Positions 7,108 to 15,347 of a DNA stretch of 20,288 bases are shown piece by piece. The notes beneath the pieces are model-generated. The model was not told where the DNA came from. It did no database searches and saw only the letters and a program-made list of their open reading frames with translations. The translations under genes and the position numbers were made by a program. Position 1 is the stretch's first letter. Every line of letters begins with the position of its first letter. Source of the stretch: Hyphomicrobiales bacterium (GTDB lineage Bacteria; Pseudomonadota; Alphaproteobacteria; Rhizobiales; Aestuariivirgaceae); contig PLXI01000132.1 of NCBI GenBank assembly GCA_003151375.1, forward strand, positions 1 to 20,288, given 5' to 3'.

Positions 7108-8136
7108 ATGCGCCGTTATTTCTGCCCACATTGCGCTAATGAAGTCTATTTTGACAACACCGCCTGTGTCAAATGCAAAAGCACCCTAGGTTATTTGTGC
7201 TCAATAGACGGATTCCATGCCTCGACCGTGCCCTCCCAGTCAAATTCAAGCGTTGACCATTACTGCGCAAATCGCGATTTGATTGGATGCAATTGGATAG
7301 TGGAGCAAGATGAGTCATTGCAGTTTTGCATCAGTTGCAGACACACTCTTGTTATTCCAGATCTCTCTGCTGCACCGAATGTTGAACGTTGGGCGCGGCT
7401 TGAGCGCGCAAAACGCTTGTTGTTTTATGGGCTGCAGAAATTCCACTTACCCCTCGACCCTCGCGACGATAAATTGAGCCGTGGGCTTCGGTTCGAACTC
7501 AAATCAGACCCGCTACCCGTTGCAGGCCAGGAAACGAAAACACTGACTGGCCACAAAGGTGGTTTGATAACAATCAATATCATGGAAGCAGATGATGATG
7601 TGCGAGAACGCCATCGCGTTGCCATGGGCGAACCTTATCGTACTCTGATTGGGCATTTCCGGCACGAAGTTGGGCACTACTACTGGGATCGTCTTGTGGC
7701 AGAGGCCGGGCAAATAGATGCATTTCGCGCCATGTTCGGTGACGAACGAATTGCTTATACTGAGGCGTTGCAGCGTCACTATCAAAACGGTGCACCGTTA
7801 GGTTGGGAGGCGCTTTATGTGAGCTCCTATGCCAGTTCCCACCCATGGGAAGATTTCGCCGAAACTTGGGCCCACTATTTTCACATTGTCGATGGATTGG
7901 AGACGGCCCAGAGCTATGCCATCGGTTCGCCTGCTGTAAACACTCAAACCAAAATAAGCCCCTACGAATGGCGAGATTTTGATATTTTGATCAAAGCGTG
8001 GGTGCCGCTGACCATTATGATGAACGCAATGAACCGCTCAATCGGAAACAGCGATTTTTATCCGTTTGTTTTGTCTGATGCGATCTCGGCCAAACTTCAA
8101 TTCGTGCACAAGCTGATCCATCAAACCAGATCTTGA
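7108..8136 (+). CDS. Zinc-ribbon, HExxH putative zinc metallopeptidase (Peptidase_Mx type)
   Basis: A 342-aa, probably cytoplasmic protein. The N-terminus is a double zinc ribbon: C6/C9 with C20/C23, then further cysteines at 31, 53, 61, 74 and 77. The catalytic region shows FRHEVGHYYWD (H186, E187, H190, D194), an HExxH zincin motif, followed by SSHPWEDFAETWAHYFH (243-259) with candidate third-ligand or structural residues E248, D249, E252 and H256. I recall this arrangement as the 'putative zinc-binding metallopeptidase' family (COG4307). The ATG at 7108 is chosen over an in-frame TTG at 7099 because GAGGA (7094-7098) has correct spacing only for the ATG. It converges, with a 7-bp gap, on the transglutaminase/ATP-grasp cluster. 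Such proteins are often encoded near that cluster, so it may process or remove the cluster's product. Substrate unknown. Confidence 0.85.
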   Translation: MRRYFCPHCANEVYFDNTACVKCKSTLGYLCSIDGFHASTVPSQSNSSVDHYCANRDLIGCNWIVEQDESLQFCISCRHTLVIPDLSAAPNVERWARLERAKRLLFYGLQKFHLPLDPRDDKLSRGLRFELKSDPLPVAGQETKTLTGHKGGLITINIMEADDDVRERHRVAMGEPYRTLIGHFRHEVGHYYWDRLVAEAGQIDAFRAMFGDERIAYTEALQRHYQNGAPLGWEALYVSSYASSHPWEDFAETWAHYFHIVDGLETAQSYAIGSPAVNTQTKISPYEWRDFDILIKAWVPLTIMMNAMNRSIGNSDFYPFVLSDAISAKLQFVHKLIHQTRS

Positions 8137-8143
8137 TTGGATT

Positions 8144-9025
8144 TCACTGCTTGACCGGAATTACATCAACCTTCTGTGTGCTGGTGTGCTTGCCGTGACT
8201 TCGTAAAACACCCTTGATGGGCGCTACATCGGCATAGTCGCGACCGCGTGCGATAATTACATGATCTGATCCAGTGAATGTTGCGTTGGTTGGATCGTAT
8301 TCGACCCAACCAATTTGACTTCCACACCAGATTCGAACCCAAGCATGCATCGCATCTGCCCCTTCAAGCCTTTTCTTTCCGAGGGGAGGGGTGGTGCGCA
8401 GAAAGCCACTGACATAACCCGCCGGAATTCCTATACCCCGCAGACAAGCAATCATAACATGCGAAAAATCTTGGCATACCCCACTGCGTCCGTGAAATGC
8501 GTCTAACATTGGCGTTTCAACAGTTGTGGCTTCAGGATCATATTGAAAGTCGCGGTGCAAACCTTCTCCTATTGCCGTGACCGCATCCTTAACCGAAAAA
8601 CTGGCGCCTAGCTGGTTGCGCGCATAATGCGTGGTGGCACCATCGATTGGAACACGTGGTGTTGGTCCTACAAAATGGTGCGGTGCCCAAGCGTCCAGAC
8701 TTCTGTTTGCCGATATTTCATGGGTTAATTGACTGAGTGTTGGAGCGGCATCGAATTTTTGACTAACTTCAAGACGCTCAACGCGCGACTGAACCGAGAA
8801 TTTGATTTTCTTATGGGCATCAAAATAAGCTAACTCAACACTGTTGTTGCCAAAAAAATCTGTGTGCACGCGCCATTCAGCAGGTTTGGGATCTACATTA
8901 AGCGCTCCCGCCACTTGTCTTTGTTCGCCCGGCAAGTCGGCAGGGGAAAGACGCACGATATGACGGCTTGAATCTGCTGGATTGTCGTAGGCGTAGGCGA
9001 TGCGCAGCGAAATATCATAAAGCAT
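8144..9025 (-). CDS. Transglutaminase-like cysteine peptidase family protein
   Basis: A 293-aa protein with an N-terminal beta-rich 'bacterial transglutaminase N' region (about 1-90) and a transglutaminase-like core (about 150-260). The expected Cys-His-Asp triad is visible: C184 in GVCQDFSH, H227 in AMHAWV and D244 in VEYDPTN. No signal peptide is seen, so it is likely cytoplasmic. Family members are thought to hydrolyse or transfer amide bonds; the substrate here is unknown. It starts 11 bp after the ATP-grasp/alpha-E gene, on the same strand, with AGGGAT upstream of its ATG, and is the last gene of a three-gene operon. It is a separate protein from the transglutaminase domain fused to DUF2126 in the first gene, so the operon encodes two such domains. 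Confidence 0.9.
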   Translation of the reverse strand: MLYDISLRIAYAYDNPADSSRHIVRLSPADLPGEQRQVAGALNVDPKPAEWRVHTDFFGNNSVELAYFDAHKKIKFSVQSRVERLEVSQKFDAAPTLSQLTHEISANRSLDAWAPHHFVGPTPRVPIDGATTHYARNQLGASFSVKDAVTAIGEGLHRDFQYDPEATTVETPMLDAFHGRSGVCQDFSHVMIACLRGIGIPAGYVSGFLRTTPPLGKKRLEGADAMHAWVRIWCGSQIGWVEYDPTNATFTGSDHVIIARGRDYADVAPIKGVLRSHGKHTSTQKVDVIPVKQ

Positions 9026-9036
9026 TGACGCAATCC

Positions 9037-11442
9037 CTATCGCAAATAACCGGACGTGAGCAGGTTGGAAAGTTGCGCTATTTCTGCACCCAGTGTGTTC
9101 AATGTTTCGGTGTCAACTGTTTCTGGCAGCTTCACCGCTAAGTTGGTTCGAGTTTGCAAAATAACACTTTGCAATGGTGAAAGTTGCGAATGTGCCTCAA
9201 TGCCTGGAAGATAAGCCATATGATCAGAAATTTGGTTGAGCTGATAAATAATTGATCGTGGGTTGAGAGGATCAAGCGCCAGCAAATCAATGATCGTTGA
9301 ACGATTTGTGGCAACGGCATAGCGTTGCCGGTGCGTCATTGTGCTATCGGCCACTTCAATAGCCAAATCGAGACTTCCATCAACAGCGTCGGCATTTGTG
9401 AAGGCTGCAAGCAAAGAAACTAGCGAACTTGCCCGCTCTAACGAACGGCCGATGCTGAGAAAGCGCCATCCCATTGAGCGGTACATGTTTTCGTGAACCA
9501 ACCCTGAGAAACCTGAAAGTTTGCGTAAAAGCACGCTCATCGCACGAGCCATATCATCGCCCGGGGCTGCGGTCTTCACCATCTTGCCGACAGTTTTGGA
9601 GAGATCATCAAGCGCCAGCCAACCATCCAGCGAGAAGCGATCACGAACGTGGCTCGCCGCGGCTGTCGCCGAGGACAGTGTTTGCACCACGCCACGCGGA
9701 AGCCCTTTGGATGGATCGGCACCCATTGTGGTGAGGTATTCGGAAACTCGCTTCAGCAATAGTGCCTCCGCTGAACCAGTTTCAACAAGCCGCAAATGAT
9801 AGGCCCGCAACATGCGAATGGTGTTTTCGGCCCGCTCAACATAGCGGCCCATCCAGAATAAGTTGTCGGCGGCGCGACTTGGAAGAACCGCAGACTGCTG
9901 GCGAACAAACGGGGCCGATGGATGTTCCAACATGGTTTCAGTGCGAACTGGTTTTTTGCTCACAATCCAAACATCAGCGGCTGACCCGCCGCTTTGCATC
10001 GCCAACGAAGATGAGTTACCGGCAGGGCCAATACGCGCAAATCCACCCGGCATCACCTGCCACCCGTTCACCGTGCGGGCGAGAAAAACCCTAAGACGCA
10101 TCGGGTGCGGCGCCAAGGCATCACCTTTGAACCCGGGCGTCGTGGAGAGAGTTACAACCTCCTGAGCGACCAGATGCTCTGCCCCACGCTCAATAAACTC
10201 CGCCATATTGCCATGGGCAATTGCTGCGATTGAATTCTTTGGGGTAGCCCTATCATCATGATCAAACAGAAGCCGCGTTGCAAAGGCATTGCCAATAGTC
10301 ATGCGGGCGGCATTGGCTTTAACATAGTTTCTTTCTGCGTCTTGACCACACCACCATGTTGCGACATTGGGTATCGCCAAGGACCGACCGGTCAACGCCT
10401 CGCTAATTCTCGGCAAGAAGGCAAGGAAGGCCCTCGTTTCGAGGATACCGGAACCCAAGGCATTGACCATAGTTATTGAACCGTCACGAACCGCACCCAG
10501 CAGGCCGGGTGTGCCAAGGCGGGAGTTCTCATCGAGTTCAAGCGGATCCGCCCAAGCCGCATCAAGCCTGCGCCATAAGACACTAATCGGACGAAGGCCC
10601 GCAACGGTCCGCACCATTATTCGTCCGTCACGGACAGTCAGGTCTTCTCCTTCGAGTAACATCAAACCGAGATAACGCGCGATGTAAGCGTGTTCATAAT
10701 AAGTATCATTCATGGGGCCGGGGGTAAGAATGCCCACACGGCTTTCATCATTAGTACGCAGGCCAAGCAGGGTGTCGCGAAAAGTTCGAAAGAACCCAGC
10801 CAAGCGATGCACGTTTGAACGCACAAAAATATCCGAATAAATCCGCGAGGTAGCAATGCGGTTTTCCAAGGCGAAGCCAGCACCCGACGGCGCTTGAGTG
10901 CGATCGCCCAATACCCACCATTGGCCTTCCGGGCCGCGCCCAATATCAAACGCCACAAAATGGAGAAAATGCCCCGAGCGCGGTTTGATGCCCACTAAGG
11001 GCCGCAACCATTCAGGATTATCAGCAACGAGGCTCGACGGAATATGGCCATTGGCCACCAAAGAATTACTTCCGTAAATATCTGCAACAACCTGCTCTAA
11101 AAGTTCGGCGCGCTCGGTCAAGCCCGTGCTTATGATTGCCCATTCATTCTCATCGATGAGAACCGGCATAGCGCTGAGCGGCCAATCGCGCTCGCTTGAA
11201 TCTTGCGGGCCGTAACGGCGATAGAACACACCCGCGTCGCGCAGATATTGCTCGCCACGCGTAATCCTCTGGGCGAGATCGGTTGGCGACATCCCATCCA
11301 GCGCGGCAATCAAACCGGCCCAGACCGGGCGAATTTGACCATCCGATCCCATCAGTTCATCGGGAGTACCTTCCAGAGCTTGATAGCCTGCTAAAAGTCG
11401 AGAAATCGAATTTTTGGTCGCGGCATTGGTCTGAAAATTCAT
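9037..11442 (-). CDS. Circularly permuted ATP-grasp / alpha-E domain fusion protein
   Basis: An 801-aa fusion. Residues about 20-500 are the circularly permuted ATP-grasp domain (COG2308 type), with LIDENEWAIISTGLTERAEL (95-114), GDRTQAPSGAGFALENR (179-195), a conserved TPGPMNDTYYEHAYIARYLG (240-259) and a WRRLDAAWADPLEL stretch (290-303). Residues about 520-801 are the all-helical alpha-E domain (COG2307 type), opening with SRAADNLFWMGRYVERAENT (522-541). In many genomes these are two neighbouring genes; here they are one. ATP-grasp enzymes join a carboxylate to an amine through an acyl phosphate, so a ligase role in peptide or amide synthesis is predicted (Iyer, Aravind and co-workers, from memory). 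The ATG follows the TGA of the upstream gene by one base and lacks a strong ribosome-binding site, so translation is probably coupled. Substrate unknown. Confidence 0.9.
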   Translation of the reverse strand: MNFQTNAATKNSISRLLAGYQALEGTPDELMGSDGQIRPVWAGLIAALDGMSPTDLAQRITRGEQYLRDAGVFYRRYGPQDSSERDWPLSAMPVLIDENEWAIISTGLTERAELLEQVVADIYGSNSLVANGHIPSSLVADNPEWLRPLVGIKPRSGHFLHFVAFDIGRGPEGQWWVLGDRTQAPSGAGFALENRIATSRIYSDIFVRSNVHRLAGFFRTFRDTLLGLRTNDESRVGILTPGPMNDTYYEHAYIARYLGLMLLEGEDLTVRDGRIMVRTVAGLRPISVLWRRLDAAWADPLELDENSRLGTPGLLGAVRDGSITMVNALGSGILETRAFLAFLPRISEALTGRSLAIPNVATWWCGQDAERNYVKANAARMTIGNAFATRLLFDHDDRATPKNSIAAIAHGNMAEFIERGAEHLVAQEVVTLSTTPGFKGDALAPHPMRLRVFLARTVNGWQVMPGGFARIGPAGNSSSLAMQSGGSAADVWIVSKKPVRTETMLEHPSAPFVRQQSAVLPSRAADNLFWMGRYVERAENTIRMLRAYHLRLVETGSAEALLLKRVSEYLTTMGADPSKGLPRGVVQTLSSATAAASHVRDRFSLDGWLALDDLSKTVGKMVKTAAPGDDMARAMSVLLRKLSGFSGLVHENMYRSMGWRFLSIGRSLERASSLVSLLAAFTNADAVDGSLDLAIEVADSTMTHRQRYAVATNRSTIIDLLALDPLNPRSIIYQLNQISDHMAYLPGIEAHSQLSPLQSVILQTRTNLAVKLPETVDTETLNTLGAEIAQLSNLLTSGYLR

Positions 11443-11443
11443 G

Positions 11444-14400
11444 TCATAAACTCGAGGGTCGGCGAAGGTCGAGCGTTAGAGGGAAGTCACGATGTGTCAC
11501 TTCCTGGGGCGGCACATAGAAGTCCGGAGTATGGCCGCGAGCCTCGAATCGCGCAAGACGCCGCGCATCGGCTTCATTGCCATTTACCGGAAAAGTATCA
11601 TAAGTGCGGCCACCGGGATGAGCCGCATGATAAACACAGCCGCCAATCGAGCGACCCGTCCAATTATCGTAAATGTCAAATGTGAGAGGCGCGTTCACCA
11701 GCAAAGTGGGATGTATTGCTTTTGCGGGTTGCCAAGCTTTGAAACGCACCCCGGCAACCGCAACGCCAGCACCGACTTTTTTGAGCGGCACGGTGCGACA
11801 ATTACAAGTGACTTTGTATCGTTCGGTATCCGCCGTCGTGAGCTTCACCTGCAAGCGTTCAACCGAACTGTCTGTGTAGCGCACTGTGCCGCCAAGGGCC
11901 CCAGTTTCGCCCAGCACATGCCAAGGCTCAAGCGCTTGGCGCAATTCCAAGTGGGCTCCCTCATATTCAACTTCACCACAGAATGGGAAGCGGAATTCAG
12001 CCTGCGCTTCATACCAATCCTCGCGCATTTTGAACCCATATTCACCAAGATCGCGGAGCACGTCGCGGAAATCTTCCCAGACAAAATGTGGCAGCATGAA
12101 TCGATCATGCAGGCTCGTGCCCCAGCGGGTGGCGTTGCCAGTTAAAGGTGCGTGCCAATGGCGAGCAATAATAGCGCGGATTAGGAGTTGCTGCGCCAGA
12201 CTCATGCGTGGATCGGGTGGCATTTCGAAACCACGAAACTCCACTAGCCCAAGGCGGCCAGTTGGGCCATCTGGTGAGTAAAGTTTGTCGATGCAAATTT
12301 CAGCGCGATGAGTATTGCCCGTGACGTCGATCAAAATATTACGCAACAAGCGGTCAACCAACCATGGCAAAGGCGGAGTGTCTTGTGGTGTTGGAATCTG
12401 TGCTAGGGCAATTTCCAATTCGTAGAGACTATCATCGCGCGCTTCATCAATGCGTGGCGCTTGGCTGGTGGGTCCAATGAACAACCCAGAGAACAGATAA
12501 GATAGGCTCGGGTGGCGCTGCCAGAACAAGATCAGGCTTTTCAATAAGTCTGGCCTGCGCAGGAAAGGACTATCCGTCGGCGTGGCACCACCGACCACAA
12601 CATGATTGCCACCACCTGTTCCGGTATGGCGACCGTCAATCATAAACTTGTCAGCGCCCAGTCTGGTCTGCCGCGCTTCTTCATACACAGTCTGGGTTAT
12701 GTAAACACATTCGTCCCAACTTGTTGCCGGATGAATGTTCACTTCAATCACACCGGGATCAGGTGCCACGCGCACCACATTCATCCGTGGGTCGGGAGGT
12801 GGCGCATAGCCTTCAATGTGAACCGGTACGCCAAGCGACTTTGCTGCAGTTTCGGCGGCGGCTACCAGTTCAAGATAATCTTCGATGCGTTCCACTGGTG
12901 GCATGAACACACATAGTCTTCCATCACGCGGCTCAACCGACATCGCAGTGCGAACCACGCCTTCAACATCACCTAGTTTTTGCTCCACCCGATCTTGAAC
13001 GGGTTCGGAAGCGGTAAAAGACGCCCTAGCCTGCTCTCGCACAGTTTCGTTCCTGTCAAAATCGGGCAATGAAGCTCGAGGAGCAGTCGGATCAGCAACG
13101 TGCATATAGGGATAATCTGCTGGCGGAACATGGGGCAATGTTCCCAGCGGCAGGCGATAACCCACCGGACTGTCGCCGGCCACCAGAAATAGATGGCCTC
13201 GGCGGGTATTCCATTTTTCGGAACGCCAACGCAAACCACTGGCTTTAGATTGCCAGCGCTGAACTGGCAAAATGAAGCCTGATGGATTTGTCAGGCCGCG
13301 TTCAAACACACGGGCGATGCGGTTACGCTCTTCAGGATCTTTCAGTTTTGAGTTTTGCGGTGTCACGTTTTCGGGAAGATTCCCTTCTTTCACAATCCAC
13401 TCCGCCGGATCTTCATAGGCTGCAGTTACAAAGCTGTCTTCCACACCCAGTTCAGAGGCAATAACCTTCAGCAGCCTTTCTGCCAAAGCTGGTGTGGCAT
13501 GGGTGACGTCACCTTCTTTGGCAATCAACCCTACATCAAACCAAATGGGCTTTTCATCACGCCGCCAATAAAGCGAGAACGTCCAGCGCGGCAGGGTTTC
13601 ACCTGGATACCACTTGCCTTGGCCATAATGCAGAAATCCGCCTGGGGCAAAACGATCTCGAAGGCGGCGGATCAACTTATCCGCAAGCCCGCGCTTGGTG
13701 GGGCCAACCGCATCAATATTCCATTCCTCTGATTCGAAATCATCAATCGACACGAATGTCGGTTCACCGCCCATGGTGAGGCGCACATCACCTTTTATCA
13801 GAGACTCATCAACTTCATTGCCCAACTTCAGAAGTTCAGCCCATGAGTCTTCAGAGAAGGGTTTGGTAATGCGTGGATGTTCGGCCACGCGGTCCACCCG
13901 CATCTCGAACCCAAAGTCAACGTTGGCAAAACTCGCAGCACCTGAAATTGGTGCCGCATTACGATAATGCGGGGTTGCAGCCAGCGGAATATGGCTTTCT
14001 CCGGTGAGCAATCCCGAAGTGGGGTCGAGTCCAATCCAGCCTGCCCCTGGGATATAAACTTCCACCCAAGCATGAAGATCAGTGAAGTCACGGTCCGTGC
14101 CTGCAGGGCCATCAATAGCCACAAGATCGGGCTTAAGTTGAATGAGATAACCCGAAACGAAACGCGCGGCAAAGCCCAAGTGACGCAACACCTGAACCAA
14201 AAGCCAGCTAGAATCGCGGCATGATCCTGTACCCAATAAAAAGGTTTCGTCCGGTGTTTGAACACCCGTTTCCATGCGGATCACGTAGCCAACATCGCGA
14301 GCGATGCGGGCATTCAGATCAACAAGGAAATTGATCGTGCCTTTTGAATTGCGATCGATGCTGGCAAGAAAATTTTGCGTTTGAGGACTGGCAAGCTGAG

Positions 14401-14758
14401 CCTCGCGGTAAATCACAAGATCAGGGCGGATATCTTCTGCATATTCAAATGGCCATTCCTTGGCATAATCCTCGACGAAAAAATCAAACGGGTTGTAGAC
14501 CGTCATATCGGCCACAACATCAACTTCGATCTTTAACTCCATTACAGGATTTGGAAACACATACCGCGCCAGCCAATTGCCATAGGGGTCTTGTTGGTAG
14601 TTCACAAAATGATCAGCGGGCGTCACTTTCAATGAATGCGATATCACCCGCGTTCTGCTGTGGGGTGCCGGGCGCAAACGAATAACCTGAGGCCCAAGAG
14701 TCACAGGCCGATCATATTTGTAATGGGTGAGATGGTGGAGAGCTGCCGTGATTGCCAT
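11444..14758 (-). CDS. Transglutaminase-DUF2126 (putative amidoligase) fusion protein
   Basis: A 1104-aa protein, first gene of the operon. The N-terminal part is a transglutaminase-like unit: beta-rich N region (1-90), then a core with C180 in GTGSCRDSSW, H229 in DLHAWVEV and D245 in IGLDPTSG. The rest (about 300-1100) is DUF2126, which Pfam labels a putative amidoligase (from memory). It includes TMGGEPTFVS (328-337), HYGQGKWYPGE (377-387), IEVNIHPATSWDE (671-683), TGTGGGNHVVVGG (712-724) and a GFEMPPDPRM stretch later. The GGGNH and EVNIHP stretches recall carboxylate-amine ligases; that reading is an inference. It is cytoplasmic (no signal peptide). A GGGTGA lies before the ATG. Combined with the ATP-grasp/alpha-E and second transglutaminase genes downstream, it implies synthesis and remodelling of an unknown amide-linked product. 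Confidence 0.9.
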   Translation of the reverse strand: MAITAALHHLTHYKYDRPVTLGPQVIRLRPAPHSRTRVISHSLKVTPADHFVNYQQDPYGNWLARYVFPNPVMELKIEVDVVADMTVYNPFDFFVEDYAKEWPFEYAEDIRPDLVIYREAQLASPQTQNFLASIDRNSKGTINFLVDLNARIARDVGYVIRMETGVQTPDETFLLGTGSCRDSSWLLVQVLRHLGFAARFVSGYLIQLKPDLVAIDGPAGTDRDFTDLHAWVEVYIPGAGWIGLDPTSGLLTGESHIPLAATPHYRNAAPISGAASFANVDFGFEMRVDRVAEHPRITKPFSEDSWAELLKLGNEVDESLIKGDVRLTMGGEPTFVSIDDFESEEWNIDAVGPTKRGLADKLIRRLRDRFAPGGFLHYGQGKWYPGETLPRWTFSLYWRRDEKPIWFDVGLIAKEGDVTHATPALAERLLKVIASELGVEDSFVTAAYEDPAEWIVKEGNLPENVTPQNSKLKDPEERNRIARVFERGLTNPSGFILPVQRWQSKASGLRWRSEKWNTRRGHLFLVAGDSPVGYRLPLGTLPHVPPADYPYMHVADPTAPRASLPDFDRNETVREQARASFTASEPVQDRVEQKLGDVEGVVRTAMSVEPRDGRLCVFMPPVERIEDYLELVAAAETAAKSLGVPVHIEGYAPPPDPRMNVVRVAPDPGVIEVNIHPATSWDECVYITQTVYEEARQTRLGADKFMIDGRHTGTGGGNHVVVGGATPTDSPFLRRPDLLKSLILFWQRHPSLSYLFSGLFIGPTSQAPRIDEARDDSLYELEIALAQIPTPQDTPPLPWLVDRLLRNILIDVTGNTHRAEICIDKLYSPDGPTGRLGLVEFRGFEMPPDPRMSLAQQLLIRAIIARHWHAPLTGNATRWGTSLHDRFMLPHFVWEDFRDVLRDLGEYGFKMREDWYEAQAEFRFPFCGEVEYEGAHLELRQALEPWHVLGETGALGGTVRYTDSSVERLQVKLTTADTERYKVTCNCRTVPLKKVGAGVAVAGVRFKAWQPAKAIHPTLLVNAPLTFDIYDNWTGRSIGGCVYHAAHPGGRTYDTFPVNGNEADARRLARFEARGHTPDFYVPPQEVTHRDFPLTLDLRRPSSL

Positions 14759-14863
14759 TTCGAAATTTCACCCGTTCAACTAGCTAAAATTCCACATTTC
14801 GCTGCAATGCACAATGCAAATCGCAAGTCATGTGCTGGAAGCAAAAATCGCTGGCATTGCTAA
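14759..14863. other. Upstream region of the amidoligase operon, with a short tandem repeat
   Basis: This stretch should hold the minus-strand promoter of the 14758 gene, but no clear -35/-10 pair was found. CAATGCA is repeated directly twice without spacing (14805-14818). It may be a relic binding site for the neighbouring decayed AraC-type regulator; that is a guess. Confidence 0.3.
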
Positions 14864-15094
14864 CGGAAACAACATGCGCGCAAGCTTCAGCGCAGGCTTC
14901 AGGAAGAAAGTACGTCATACCATGAAACTTTGGATTCTGTGCGTTCTTCACTGGTCGAACATTATTTGCGTAAAACCGTAATGACGAGCGCGGAAATCGC
15001 GTTGTTGCTTGGCTTCTAGGACGCCAATTCCTTCATAAGGGCCGTCCGCGTGAGGACAGGGACAACACCGCAGGCCGTAAGATGTGGCGCTTAA
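14864..15094 (+). pseudogene. Remnant of an AraC/XylS-family regulator (C-terminal HTH domain with in-frame stop)
   Basis: Frame-by-frame reading from 14879 gives RKLQRRLQEESTSYHETLD, then SLVEHYLRK, then AEIALLLGF*DANSFIRA and TGTTPQAVR. These are the successive blocks of the AraC-family C-terminal double helix-turn-helix domain (compare LQRRL, HYLRD, IAFLLGFSDxSxFxRAF, TGxTPxxYR in the family). A TAG at 15017-15019 replaces the usual serine or glutamate codon between LLLGF and DANSF, and the frame ends at TAA 15092. The frame is open only back to 14864 (TAA at 14861); no ligand-binding domain is recognisable upstream, so most of the gene is lost. The identity of the family is clear from the order and spacing of blocks. 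What it regulated cannot be told; the adjacent oxidoreductase or the operon on the other strand are options. Confidence 0.8.
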
Positions 15095-15140
15095 TGTGAG
15101 CGAGTAAAGTGATCTCTATTCGCGCCAACGACCCATAAGA

Positions 15141-15209
15141 GACCGCTTTGGGTCAACTTCGGACTTCGGGCAATCACTCCGGATTATCCGCTGTGGGCCA
15201 GAAGCGGGC
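15141..15209 (+). repeat. Pair of 24-nt hairpin repeats, 45 bp apart (copy B)
   Basis: Units at 15141-15164 (GACCG-N14-CGGAC) and 15186-15209 (ATCCG-N14-CGGGC) have the same length, the same loop core (TTTGGGTCAA / TGTGGGCCAG) and the same 45-bp step as copy A at 6704. The first units of A and B match at 19 of 24 positions by eye. It lies just after the AraC remnant. Confidence 0.6.
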
Positions 15210-15238
15210 GTCAGGCCATGACAGAGGTTCATCGGCTC

Positions 15239-15266
15239 ATGACCAAAAAGGCACCTCTGCTATAAT
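15239..15266 (+). promoter_or_regulatory. Candidate sigma-70 promoter for the Gfo/Idh/MocA gene
   Basis: A perfect -10 box TATAAT (15261-15266) follows a weak -35 ATGACC (15239-15244, four of six matches to TTGACA) at 16 bp. It lies 80 bp upstream of the ATG at 15348. No activator site was recognised. Confidence 0.4.
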
Positions 15267-15347
15267 CGCTTTAAATTTCACGCCACTTTATACTGTGGAT
15301 CAATCTGAGGTACGAGCTTACAACATACAAATCAGAGGATTTTAGAA

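Noticed and set aside
11492..12145. 217-codon plus-strand frame inside the amidoligase gene
   Set aside because: Antisense to conserved DUF2126 sequence; no ribosome-binding site or domain.
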